From an uncultured Oscillospiraceae bacterium (GTDB lineage Bacteria > Bacillota > Clostridia > Oscillospirales > Acutalibacteraceae): a stretch of 64,000 bases of DNA. The notes under the pieces were generated by a model. That model was not told the DNA's origin. It ran no database searches and saw nothing but the letters and a program-made list of their open reading frames with translations. The stretch is from the NCBI GenBank assembly GCA_902492455.1, contig CABULH010000011.1, positions 1-64,000 on the forward strand, in the 5' to 3' direction. Below, in pieces: positions 40,981-49,205 of the stretch (position 1 is the stretch's first letter; each line of letters opens with the position of its first letter). Both the position numbers and the translations under genes were made by a program.

Positions 40981-42360
40981 TTGAAAACGCGGCAATTGGA
41001 CCGGCAATTCTATTATCAGCTGCTGACCCTGGCGGCCCCCATCCTGCTGCAGAACTTCATCGCCTCCTCCCTGAATATGTTCGACACGCTGATGATCGGC
41101 CGGCTGGGAGAAAATGAAGTGGCCGCCGTAGGGGTGGCGAACCAGGTGTTTTTCCTCTTCAACCTGATAGCCAACGGCGCGGCGGCGGGATGCAGCATCT
41201 TCCTCTCCCAATTCTGGGGCGGAGGCGACCGCCGCAGCATCCACAAGGTGGTGGGGTTCGGGCTGCTGATGAATTTGTGCATCGGCCTGCTGTTCACCGC
41301 GGCGGCGCTGGCTTTTCCCGGTCCCATCGTCCGCCTGTTCAGCAGCGATGAGGCGGTCATCGCCCTGGGAATCGATTACCTGACGCTGGTGGCCCTCAGC
41401 TATGCCTTCACCAGCATCTCCTTCCTGCTGGCGGGCGCCATGCGCAGCGTGGGTCTGGCCTGGCCGCCGATGATAATCAGCGGCGGAGCGGTGCTGATAA
41501 ACATCGCGCTGAACTGGGTGTTCATCTTCGGGCATTTCGGCGCCCCCGCCATGGGGGTGCGTGGGGCGGCTCTTGCCACCCTTATCGCCCGGATGATCGA
41601 AACGGCGCTGATGCTGGTATTCTGCTTCCGGCCTTCCTCCCCCCTGCGGGGACGGCTGCGGGATACCTTTTCCTTCACGCCGGCCTTTGCCGGACAGGTG
41701 CTGATGAAAACCCTGCCCATCCTGCTTAATGAGAGCTTCTGGGCAGTGGGAACCATGCTGTATGTGCGGGCTTACGGATATATCGGCACCCACGCCATCG
41801 CGGCCTCTCAGATCAGCAACACCGTGCAGAATCTGTTCATGGTGGCCTGCTTCAGCCTGGCCAGCTCCTCCCTGGTGATGATCGGCAACCGCATCGGCGC
41901 GGGACGGCAGGATCTGGCGGTGGTGTACTCCCGCCGCTTCTCCTGGCTGGCGCTGCTGGTGGGTCTGATTCTGGGCGCGGCGGTGGCCATCTCCGCCCCC
42001 GCCATTCTCACCCTGTTCAACGTATCCCCCCAGGCGGCGGACGCCGCGATTGCCATGCTGCGGATCTTTTCCATGGTCGCCCCCATCCGGGTGCTGAACG
42101 TGGTGCTGATCGTGGGAGTTTTTCGGGGCGGCGGGGACGCCGGCTTCGCCCTGGCGGCGGAGGGGGTTACCATGTGGACCATCGGCGTTCCCCTGGCCTT
42201 CCTGGGCGCGGTGACCTTCCAGCTGCCGGTGGAACGGGTGGTGCTGCTGGTAACGGCGGAGGAAATCGTCAAATGCGTGGTCTCCCTGATCCGGCTGCGG
42301 AGCAACCGCTGGCTCCACGACGTGGCGGGACAGATGAAGTCCCAGCCGGAAGGGGAATAG
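40981..42360 (+). CDS. MATE-family efflux transporter
   Basis: A 459-residue membrane protein with about twelve segments. It has typical MATE blocks (APILLQNFIASSLNMFDTLMIGRLGENEVAAVGVANQ, shown in part; AAGCSIFLSQFWGGGD). The TTG at 40981 is chosen because AAAGGACGG lies 6 bases upstream and the promoter overlaps all earlier in-frame codons. It exports drugs or metabolites with a Na+ or H+ gradient. It is divergent from the sigma-factor gene. The S66 peptidase gene follows by 46 bases. Confidence 0.9.
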   Translation: MKTRQLDRQFYYQLLTLAAPILLQNFIASSLNMFDTLMIGRLGENEVAAVGVANQVFFLFNLIANGAAAGCSIFLSQFWGGGDRRSIHKVVGFGLLMNLCIGLLFTAAALAFPGPIVRLFSSDEAVIALGIDYLTLVALSYAFTSISFLLAGAMRSVGLAWPPMIISGGAVLINIALNWVFIFGHFGAPAMGVRGAALATLIARMIETALMLVFCFRPSSPLRGRLRDTFSFTPAFAGQVLMKTLPILLNESFWAVGTMLYVRAYGYIGTHAIAASQISNTVQNLFMVACFSLASSSLVMIGNRIGAGRQDLAVVYSRRFSWLALLVGLILGAAVAISAPAILTLFNVSPQAADAAIAMLRIFSMVAPIRVLNVVLIVGVFRGGGDAGFALAAEGVTMWTIGVPLAFLGAVTFQLPVERVVLLVTAEEIVKCVVSLIRLRSNRWLHDVAGQMKSQPEGE

Positions 42361-42406
42361 CTTTCCCCCTCCCGGTCACGAACAATGCTGCAAGGAGGAA
42401 TTTCCT

Positions 42407-43423
42407 GTGGATAAACCCCGGAAGCTTCGTCCCGGCGATACAGTGGCGGCGATCAGCCCTTGCAACGGTTGGGCAGGAGACGATCCTATGGCTTGGCGAT
42501 ACCGGCTGGGAGTGCGCCGTCTAGAGGAACTGGGATTACAGGTGGTAAACGCCCCTCATTCCCTGAAAGGCTCCGCCTTCCTCTCACAGCACCCAGAGGC
42601 ACGGGCAGAGGACTTCCAATGGGCCTTTGAGAATCCGGAGGTCAAAGCCATTATTGCCAATGTGGGCGGCTGCGACAGCCACCGGTTATTGCCCTTTCTC
42701 CACGCTGAATGGGTCCAAAAGCATCCGAAAATCCTGATTGGCACCTCCGACGTGATGAATCTGCATATTTTTTGTTACAAAAACGGCCTCTCCTCTTTTT
42801 ACGGCGGCAATCTTCTTTCTCCGGTGGCAGATCCAGAGGGTTGGCATCCCTACAGCCGGGAATGGTTCCGGAAGGTTCTATTTGACGGTGAACCGATTGG
42901 GAAAATTCATCCGGCATCGGAGTGGACCTATGATCCGGTGGACTACCCGAACAAAAAACAGCGCCGTACCTATGATCCATGCGATGGCTACACTCTTATC
43001 CAGGGGGAACGTCGGGTACAGGGGCGGCTGCTGGGCGGGCATACCGGCCTCATGGAACTGGAAAACACTGTCCTGGCGCTGACAGCGGAGGATTTTTATC
43101 AAAAAATCCTCTTTGTGGAGGATATCCCTGAGTTCTTTACTCCTGCGGCTGCGGCGGGCTTTTTCGAATGGATGGGAAGCAATGGAGTCCTTCAGGCACT
43201 CAGTGGCGTTGTCATCGGCAGAATCCAGCAGGCGGGCGGCTTTCAGTTCCATGCTGCGGCGATACGGCAAGTGATGGAGCGATACGGCAGACTGGATTTG
43301 CCGATTCTCTACGGACTGCATTTTGGGCACACTTCTCCGGCTTGCGTGCTGCCCTACGGCGCTATGGCGGAAATCGACTGTCAGCAAAGGACCTTTACCA
43401 TATTGGAAGAAGGTGTAATTTAA
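42407..43423 (+). CDS. S66-family LD-carboxypeptidase-like protein
   Basis: A 338-residue serine peptidase of the MccF/LdcA family. LRPGDTVAAISPCNG is the N-terminal block. The nucleophile Ser is in GTSDVM, the Glu in LFVED, and the His in FGHTSP. GTG 42407 follows AAGGAGG by 9 bases. Family members cleave the L,D bond of murein tetrapeptide or inactivate microcin C-type compounds. The sequence shape (GGNLL, WTYDPVDY) is closer to the MccF-like side, which would fit self-protection next to an exporter; this is inference. Confidence 0.87.
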   Translation: MDKPRKLRPGDTVAAISPCNGWAGDDPMAWRYRLGVRRLEELGLQVVNAPHSLKGSAFLSQHPEARAEDFQWAFENPEVKAIIANVGGCDSHRLLPFLHAEWVQKHPKILIGTSDVMNLHIFCYKNGLSSFYGGNLLSPVADPEGWHPYSREWFRKVLFDGEPIGKIHPASEWTYDPVDYPNKKQRRTYDPCDGYTLIQGERRVQGRLLGGHTGLMELENTVLALTAEDFYQKILFVEDIPEFFTPAAAAGFFEWMGSNGVLQALSGVVIGRIQQAGGFQFHAAAIRQVMERYGRLDLPILYGLHFGHTSPACVLPYGAMAEIDCQQRTFTILEEGVI

Positions 43424-43442
43424 TCACGCTGTGATGTATAAA

Positions 43443-43482
43443 GAGGAGCCGCTGCAAAAGAACACATTTGCAGCGGCTCCTC
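43443..43482. terminator. Bidirectional hairpin terminator (GCTGCAAA core)
   Basis: GAGGAGCCGCTGCAAA and TTTGCAGCGGCTCCTC arms around AGAACACA. It separates the S66 gene and the convergent MFS gene. The flanks are only weakly T-rich. Confidence 0.75.
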
Positions 43483-43517
43483 CATTCGCATTCTCTTTTG
43501 TATGCGCAATCATCCGG

Positions 43518-44690
43518 TCACGGCTGCCCGGCGGCGACGGTTCTCCGGAGCTTTTCCACCATCAGCAGCATCAGCGCCGTCAGCAGCAGCAGATACAAGG
43601 GGAAAAGACCGATGTGAACATGGGCGGCCAGCAGCCCAAAGAGAGGCGGCATGAAGGTGGTGCCGATATAGGCGGAGGCCATCTGCACCCCGATAATCGA
43701 TTGGGAGTTCTCCCTGCCGAAATTGGCAGGGGTGGAATGAATGATGGAGGGATAGATGGGAGCGCAGCCGAAGCCGATCACCACCAGACCGGCCAGCGCA
43801 GGAAGATCTCCGGCGATTGGCAGCGCCATCAAAACAACGCCGCCGATCACGGTGACGATGCCGATGCGGATCAGGCGGGTATCCCCCAGCTTCTCGGCGA
43901 CAAAACCACACAGGAACCGCCCGCCGGTGATGCCGAGAAAAAACAGCGAAGCGAACCGGGCGGCCAGCTCCGGATCAATGCCGCGGAACTGCACGAGATA
44001 ACTGCTGGCCCACAGCCCGGCGGTCTGCTCCACCGCACAGTAGCAGAAAAAGGCGATCAGAATCAGCGGAACCCCTTTGATTTTCAAGGTCTGCCCCAGG
44101 CCCAGCGCCCGAGCCTCCTGCGTCCCCTCCGCTCCCCCGGTCTGCCGCCGCTTCCACAGAGGCAAGCTGATAAAGAGGATGGCGGTGAGCGCCATCTGCA
44201 GGACGGCCACGGTGCGGTAACCCCCGCTCCAGCCGGAGGGACCGGTGAGGCAATAGCCCATGATATACGGGCTGATGGACGCACCCACACCCCAAAAGCA
44301 GTGCAGCCAGCTCATATGGCGGGAACTGTAGTGCAGCGCCACATAATTGTTCAGGGCGGCGTCCACCGCGCCCGCGCCGAGTCCGTAAGGAATCCCCCAC
44401 AGGCAGAGCAGGAAGAAGGAACGGGAAAGGGAAAAGCCCCACAGGGCCGCCGCCGTCATCAGCACGCTGACCGCCGTCACCAATCCTGCCCCGAACCTTC
44501 TGGTTAAGCGGTCGGAGAGCAGGCTGGACACAATCGTCCCCCCGGCAATGATCATGGTAACAATGCCGGCAAAGGAAAGGGGCACTCCCAGCTCCCCCTG
44601 CATCACCGGCCAGGCCGAACCGATCAGGGAATCCGGCAGGCCGAGGCTGATAAAAGCCAGATATATGATGATCAGCAATAAGGAGTACAT
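43518..44690 (-). CDS. MFS transporter
   Basis: A 390-residue protein of about twelve membrane segments. The loop motif between segments 2 and 3 is SDRLTRRFGAG, an MFS signature. The N-terminal phrase LAFISLGLPDSLIGSAWPVM resembles sugar-type (fucose permease-like) members. GGGTG precedes ATG 44690. It follows the alanine symporter gene by 18 bases on the same strand. Substrate unknown. Confidence 0.87.
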   Translation of the reverse strand: MYSLLLIIIYLAFISLGLPDSLIGSAWPVMQGELGVPLSFAGIVTMIIAGGTIVSSLLSDRLTRRFGAGLVTAVSVLMTAAALWGFSLSRSFFLLCLWGIPYGLGAGAVDAALNNYVALHYSSRHMSWLHCFWGVGASISPYIMGYCLTGPSGWSGGYRTVAVLQMALTAILFISLPLWKRRQTGGAEGTQEARALGLGQTLKIKGVPLILIAFFCYCAVEQTAGLWASSYLVQFRGIDPELAARFASLFFLGITGGRFLCGFVAEKLGDTRLIRIGIVTVIGGVVLMALPIAGDLPALAGLVVIGFGCAPIYPSIIHSTPANFGRENSQSIIGVQMASAYIGTTFMPPLFGLLAAHVHIGLFPLYLLLLTALMLLMVEKLRRTVAAGQP

Positions 44691-44708
44691 CCTTCATCAC
44701 CCCGTTTT

Positions 44709-46133
44709 TCAGCAACGCATCCCTTTATTTGGCGGCGTTTCTTTCTCCGCCTTTTCCGCCCGCTGGGCATAGCCCCGCAGGGGATGGCTCCGGTCCTCCC
44801 GGCTCATGGCTAAAACCGTGGGAAAGAGCAGCACCAGCGCCGCCAGATTGGGCAGCACCATCAGGCCGTTGCAGACATCCGACAAGGCCCATACCGCGCC
44901 GGACTGGAACAGGCTGCCGGCAAAGACAAAAACCACCACCAGCGCCTTATACACCGGCACCGCCCTTTTGCTGCGGAATAGGTAGCGGACGTTGGTCTCC
45001 CCATAATAATACCAGCTGATGATGGTGGAAAAGGCGAAGAAAAGCAGACAAACGGCGATAAAGGGAGCGCCGAAGCCCCCCATCACCTGGGAAAAAGCCG
45101 CCTGGGTAACGTTGATGCCCGCGTCCTCCCGGATCATTCCCGGCAGCACGCCGGAGGTCAGGATCACCAGGGCGGTGATGGTGAGAACCACAAAGGTATC
45201 GAAGAAGACGCTGACAATGGCCACATGCCCCTGCTTTTCCGGCCGATCCACCTTGGCCGCCGCGTGGGCGTGAGGGGTAGAGCCCATCCCCGCCTCATTG
45301 GAAAAAAGCCCCCGGGCCACCCCGTATTTCATCGACCGCAGCACCGTGTATCCCGCCACCCCGCCAAAGGCGGCGGAGGGATGGAAGGCGGCTTCAAAAA
45401 TCAAGCCGAAGGCGGGAAGGATGCGGCTGGCGTTAAACACCAGCACCACAATGCTCCCCACCAGATAAAGGCAGGCCATCACCGGCACCACCTTCTCGGT
45501 AAAGGAGGCGATGCGGCGAATACCCCCCAGAAGGATCACCGCCGCCAAGGCCGCCACCACCAGGCCGCCCACAAAGGCGGGCAGACCAAAGGAGGTTTCA
45601 AAGGCTGCACAGATGGAATTGGACTGAACCATATTGCCGGTGAAGCCCAGGGCGAGGATCAGTAGCACGGAAAAGAGCCGGGCCAGCCATTTGCAGTGCA
45701 GTCCCTTTTCTATGTAGTAAGCCGGGCCGCCCACAACCTGGCCGCTGTCATCCGTGGTCCGAAACCGCTGGGCCAGCAACGCCTCAGCATAGATAGTGGC
45801 CATCCCCAGGAAGGCGGATACCCACATCCAGAAGATCGCCCCCGGGCCGCCCAGCACAATGGCCGTGGCTGCCCCGGCCAGATTACCGGTGCCCACCTGC
45901 CCCGCAATGGCGGTGGTCACCGCCTGAAAGGAGCTCATGCCGTGCTTGCCGGCCTTTTCTCCCTTGAGGGAAAAGCCGGAGAACATCTCCCGCAGCCCCG
46001 GAATGAAACGCCGGATCTGCACACCTTTAAGAGCGATGGTAAAAAACAGCCCCACGCCGCACAACAGAAAAATCAGCAGATAATCCCAGAGAAAGCTCTG
46101 GATGGTTTTTATGAATTGGGTGACCCCTTCCAT
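44709..46133 (-). CDS. Alanine/glycine:cation symporter (AGCS family)
   Basis: A 474-residue amino acid symporter. It has QAVTTAIAGQVGTGNLAGAATAIVLGGPGAIFWMW-type sequence (about residues 75-110), the AGCS signature, and FSNEAGMGSTPHAHAAAKV near residue 275. ATG 46133 (EGVTQFIKTIQSFLWDY) is chosen because it matches the family N-terminus; AGGAAGGG lies about 11 bases upstream. It takes up alanine or glycine with Na+. It is the first gene of a two-gene unit with the MFS transporter. Confidence 0.9.
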   Translation of the reverse strand: MEGVTQFIKTIQSFLWDYLLIFLLCGVGLFFTIALKGVQIRRFIPGLREMFSGFSLKGEKAGKHGMSSFQAVTTAIAGQVGTGNLAGAATAIVLGGPGAIFWMWVSAFLGMATIYAEALLAQRFRTTDDSGQVVGGPAYYIEKGLHCKWLARLFSVLLILALGFTGNMVQSNSICAAFETSFGLPAFVGGLVVAALAAVILLGGIRRIASFTEKVVPVMACLYLVGSIVVLVFNASRILPAFGLIFEAAFHPSAAFGGVAGYTVLRSMKYGVARGLFSNEAGMGSTPHAHAAAKVDRPEKQGHVAIVSVFFDTFVVLTITALVILTSGVLPGMIREDAGINVTQAAFSQVMGGFGAPFIAVCLLFFAFSTIISWYYYGETNVRYLFRSKRAVPVYKALVVVFVFAGSLFQSGAVWALSDVCNGLMVLPNLAALVLLFPTVLAMSREDRSHPLRGYAQRAEKAEKETPPNKGMRC

Positions 46134-46252
46134 TCCGGCCCCGCCCTTCCTGCATTTCCGCCGCTCACGGCGGCGGACAGCGCCTTTCAGTATACCACAA
46201 GGGAAAAACCGGGACAAGACTTTTCGTTAGTTTTTTATCAATCCGGAAGCAA

Positions 46253-46281
46253 TTGACGGGCGGAAATAAAAGAGGTATAAT
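46253..46281 (+). promoter_or_regulatory. Promoter of eutS
   Basis: TTGACG (46253-46258), 17-base spacer, TATAAT (46276-46281). The start codon is only 36 bases further, so there is no cobalamin riboswitch or EutV-type antiterminator leader between promoter and gene. Confidence 0.72.
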
Positions 46282-46317
46282 ATAATTTATGAAATCATCG
46301 GTAAAGGATTCGATGCT

Positions 46318-46695
46318 ATGGATTTCCAGCAGCTGCTGAACAAAGAGGATAAACTGCGCATCATTCAGGAAACCGTGCCCGGCCGCCAGATCACCCTGGC
46401 TCACGTTATCGCCGGGCCGGACGCCATCATCTATAAAAAGCTGGGGCTGGATCCCCGGGTGGATTACACCCGCTCCGCCATCGGTATTCTCACCATCACG
46501 CCCAGTGAAACCGCCATCATCACGGCGGATATCTCCATCAAGTCCTCGGGGGTGGAGTTGGGCTTTGTGGACCGGTTCAGCGGCACGGTGATTGTCACCG
46601 GCAGCGTCTCCGACGTGCAGGCCTCCCTGGAAGCGGTGCTGGCCTACACCCGGGATACCCTGGGCTTCACCGTCTGTCCCATCACCAGGACCTGA
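46318..46695 (+). CDS. eutS: Microcompartment shell protein EutS
   Basis: A 125-residue BMC-domain shell protein of the bent-hexamer EutS/PduU type. RIIQETVPGRQITLAHVIAGPDA and AIGILTITPSETAIITADI-like blocks, the ending SGVELGFVDRFSG and CPITRT match EutS closely. It normally forms facets of the ethanolamine-utilisation compartment. AAGGA lies 9 bases before the ATG. Only eutP follows; none of the other eut enzymes or shell proteins occur in the window. Confidence 0.92.
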   Translation: MDFQQLLNKEDKLRIIQETVPGRQITLAHVIAGPDAIIYKKLGLDPRVDYTRSAIGILTITPSETAIITADISIKSSGVELGFVDRFSGTVIVTGSVSDVQASLEAVLAYTRDTLGFTVCPITRT

Positions 46696-46706
46696 GGAAA
46701 GCCGCT

Positions 46707-47183
46707 GTGAAAAAAATCATTCTGATGGGCCGGGTAGGCTGCGGCAAAACCACCCTGACCCAGGCCCTGCGGGGCAAGAAGATCCACTATCATAAAACCC
46801 AGTATATCAACCATTATGATGTCATCATCGACACGCCGGGAGAATATGCCGAAACCAAGGGGCTGGGCCGTGCGCTGGCCCTGTATTCCTATGAAGCGGA
46901 TGTGGTGGGACTGCTGGTGAGCGCCACCGAGGATTACTGTCTCTTTCCGCCCAACGTCACCCCCTGCGCCAACCGTCCCGTCATCGGCATCGTCACTCAG
47001 ATCGACCGTCCGGGCGCTCGTCCCGACCGGGCGGAAGCTTGGCTGCGGCTGTGCGGCTGTGAAGAGGTTTTTTCGGTCAGCGCCGCCACCGGCGAGGGGC
47101 TGTGGCGGATTTTTGATTATCTGCGGGAGCCTGGCGACGGTCTGCCCTGGGAAGAGGACCATCCGCAGCAAACAGGAACATGA
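46707..47183 (+). CDS. eutP: EutP/PduV-family GTPase-like protein
   Basis: A 158-residue small P-loop protein. It has GRVGCGKTTL (P-loop, residues 8-17), IDTPGEY (G3) and TQID in place of NKxD (G4). It matches EutP/PduV, reported in other systems to act as an acetate kinase or to direct compartment placement. GTG 46707 follows AGGAAAG by 7-8 bases. It follows eutS by 11 bases, the usual eutSP order. Confidence 0.9.
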   Translation: MKKIILMGRVGCGKTTLTQALRGKKIHYHKTQYINHYDVIIDTPGEYAETKGLGRALALYSYEADVVGLLVSATEDYCLFPPNVTPCANRPVIGIVTQIDRPGARPDRAEAWLRLCGCEEVFSVSAATGEGLWRIFDYLREPGDGLPWEEDHPQQTGT

Positions 47184-47216
47184 AAAAGGGGCGGGAAACC
47201 GTCCTTTTTTATTTTG
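47184..47216 (+). terminator. Terminator of eutS-eutP
   Basis: AAAAGGGGCGG and CCGTCCTTTTT arms with two wobble pairs and a GAAA tetraloop, then TATTTTG. It begins directly at the eutP stop codon, so the pair is a closed two-gene unit. Confidence 0.85.
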
Positions 47217-47448
47217 CTTTTAATGGATGGCGTGGAAGGGATCAATCTTTACCAATTGTTTGATTTGTCAGGCATATCCTTGATATACTATTCGAAAATA
47301 ATATTATCTATTATACAAACAGTACCTATTGGCTATGCAAAATGAACTGTCCTTTTCGTTTACCAACAGCGGGCAGAGGCTGTTTCATTACAATCACTAG
47401 ATCATCGAAACTCCAACAACGTCTCAAGTAAAAGGAGAGTCATATATT

Positions 47449-47847
47449 ATGCATGCAGATGTTGAAAAAAAGATCATTGAGACCTATTTTATCCGTGAAA
47501 AAAGGGAACGCGCAAAATTTGCCTTAGCTTCCGGAAAGAAAAGGCGTCCCTTTATATGGGGTATATCCGAACACTGGATTCAAGACCGCTGCCTGAAAAG
47601 GATCCAGGAGCCTATCGCATCTTTTAAAACAGTATTGGACATCTTGCAAAAACATGGTTTTCCGAAAGAATGCTATGTTTTATCCATAGACCGGGACACT
47701 GACGGCAAAATCCTCCCCTTAGGGCAGGCATTGAAGCAAATTGTAGGAGCCGGACCGGCGCTGCTCACTGCTGTGGATACCGGCATCGGGTATTTGGAAG
47801 GTGAATTGAGTATCGGTGCTCCCTTGCGGTATATACTGAATCCCTAA
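47449..47847 (+). CDS. Hypothetical protein, AT-rich gene
   Basis: A 132-residue soluble protein that I do not recognise. The first half is basic and helical (IIETYFIREKRERAKFALASGKKRR); the second has a small alpha/beta feel (ECYVLSIDRDTDGKILPLG; LTAVDTGIGYLEGE). AAGGAGA precedes ATG 47449. Codon use and the 230-base leader are more AT-rich than the surroundings, a hint of acquisition. It could be an immunity-type protein, but nothing proves it. Confidence 0.6.
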   Translation: MHADVEKKIIETYFIREKRERAKFALASGKKRRPFIWGISEHWIQDRCLKRIQEPIASFKTVLDILQKHGFPKECYVLSIDRDTDGKILPLGQALKQIVGAGPALLTAVDTGIGYLEGELSIGAPLRYILNP

Positions 47848-47904
47848 ACCGAAAAGCCGCACGCTTTCTTCAAAAGACGCATAGAATGAGACGGAGGTGT
47901 TTGC

Positions 47905-48117
47905 ATGGATTTGCGGCAGGGTCGGATTACACTGAATGAAATTCTCCGTCATCCTCAGGCCCGGGCGCTGCTGGTTCGGGAGCTGCCCCAGTTCGCCCAT
48001 TCTCCCCTGCTGGGGCTGGCCGGCGGCATGACGCTCAACCAGATTCTCACCCACGCCAAGGGGCGGGTGGAACCCCAAAAGATACAGAGCTTGCTGGAAC
48101 AGCTGAAGGCGCTTTGA
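47905..48117 (+). CDS. Small standalone helical domain protein
   Basis: A 70-residue protein with GGAGGTG before the ATG. It has two similar halves: ITLNEILRHPQARALLVRELP and MTLNQILTHAKGRVEPQKI. The pattern resembles the short helical domain seen at the C-terminus of some Clostridia glycosidases and esterases; here it stands alone. No function can be given. Confidence 0.62.
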   Translation: MDLRQGRITLNEILRHPQARALLVRELPQFAHSPLLGLAGGMTLNQILTHAKGRVEPQKIQSLLEQLKAL

Positions 48118-48127
48118 GCATATGGAG

Positions 48128-48157
48128 GGCGGCGGCAGAACACATTCTGCCGCCGCC
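48128..48157. terminator. GC-rich hairpin after the 70-residue gene
   Basis: GGCGGCGGCAGAA and TTCTGCCGCCGCC arms around CACA, 10 bases past a stop codon. There is no strong T-run. Confidence 0.65.
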
Positions 48158-48239
48158 TCGTGCTGTCTGACAGGTCCCCCGTTGTTTTCATCGTGATCCC
48201 CACACCTATAGAACCAGCGGATTTCCATTATGGTGAGGC

Positions 48240-48268
48240 TTGCTTTTTTTCTCTTTATGCTTTATACT
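48240..48268 (+). promoter_or_regulatory. Promoter of the 238-residue membrane protein gene
   Basis: TTGCTT, 17-base spacer, TATACT (48263-48268), within the upstream in-frame region; it supports the ATG at 48324. Confidence 0.55.
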
Positions 48269-48323
48269 GAAGGATGAAACCCTTGAATATCCACTTCGCC
48301 TTGGAATGGAAGGAAGCGCGTTT

Positions 48324-49040
48324 ATGCCGATTAAGGTCAAAGAGGAAGACAATGGCCTCTACATAAAGGTTCTGATTGGTTTTTCCATTGTGCAGGTGCT
48401 TTTAGCCATGCTGCTCTTCGTTGTCACGGCGGTGTCCAAAATCGCCTGGATTTCGCTGGCGGCGGTGGCGGCGGTGGGCATCTTCCTGGTTTACAAGTTC
48501 TGGGATGACAAAAAGCCGCTGCGGGTGATTCTGCGGATTGTGGAATACATCGTCGTCATCGCGCCTCTGATCCTCTTTGCGGTGGCGATGATCTCCAGTC
48601 TGATTCAAGCGGAGGGCAAGCTGCAACAGACGGAACTGTCCAGCCTGTACATCGGGTTATGCCTGGTAGCCCAGGTATTTCTGCTGTTCATGCTGCCGCT
48701 GATGGCGGTGGCCGCCTCCCGGGGACACGGCTTTGATGTGATCACCATGCGGATTTTCTCGGTGATTGAGCTTGCCATCGCCCTGTTTACCTGCTTTTAC
48801 TACTACAATTTCGGTGATTTGCTGATGGGCGTGGAAAACGTGTATTTCCGCACCTTCTTCTGTTTGTGCGTGGCGGTGACCGCCGTGGCCTCCTTTGTGG
48901 TGTTCCCCATCACCTGGCGGCCGCAGTGGCTGCTGAAGGTCATGGATAATCAGAAGAAAAAGCGGGATGCCGCCGCTGCCGCCCGGGATACGGAGCAGCC
49001 TCCGGAAGCCGCGTCCGGCGCCGGTGAAGCGGAAGAATAG
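48324..49040 (+). CDS. Uncharacterised six-segment membrane protein
   Basis: A 238-residue protein. ATG 48324 has AAGGAA 8 bases upstream. About six hydrophobic segments span residues 12-205; a cytoplasmic tail rich in Lys, Ala and Glu follows (NQKKKRDAAAAARDTEQPPE). I do not recognise a family. The next plus-strand gene also codes for a membrane protein, but a hairpin lies between them. Confidence 0.65.
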   Translation: MPIKVKEEDNGLYIKVLIGFSIVQVLLAMLLFVVTAVSKIAWISLAAVAAVGIFLVYKFWDDKKPLRVILRIVEYIVVIAPLILFAVAMISSLIQAEGKLQQTELSSLYIGLCLVAQVFLLFMLPLMAVAASRGHGFDVITMRIFSVIELAIALFTCFYYYNFGDLLMGVENVYFRTFFCLCVAVTAVASFVVFPITWRPQWLLKVMDNQKKKRDAAAAARDTEQPPEAASGAGEAEE

Positions 49041-49067
49041 GCGTCCTCCATCATCAACTCAAGAGAC

Positions 49068-49103
49068 GGCTGCAGAATCTCCGGTTTTGCGGCCGCCTTT
49101 TCT
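49068..49103 (+). terminator. Hairpin terminator
   Basis: GGCTGCAGAA pairs with TTTTGCGGCC (two wobbles), followed by GCCTTTTCTG. It is a degenerate relative of the GCTGCAAA-core hairpins elsewhere in the window. Confidence 0.65.
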
Positions 49104-49205
49104 GTATGCCGCGGCTTTTTCGCGGCAGAATACAAATATGGAGAAACATGGCAGTGATGCTAAAAGCTGATGGAAAGCTTTCAGTATGAAAAAGAGAGGG
49201 TGCGT

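Noticed and set aside
40837..42318. Minus-strand frame of about 490 codons opposite the MATE gene
   Set aside because: Antisense shadow, very rich in Gln/His/Gly; would also cross the sigma/MATE control region.
46134..46317. Possible cobalamin riboswitch or EutV hairpin leader before eutS
   Set aside because: Promoter to start codon is only about 36 bases and shows no hairpin pair.
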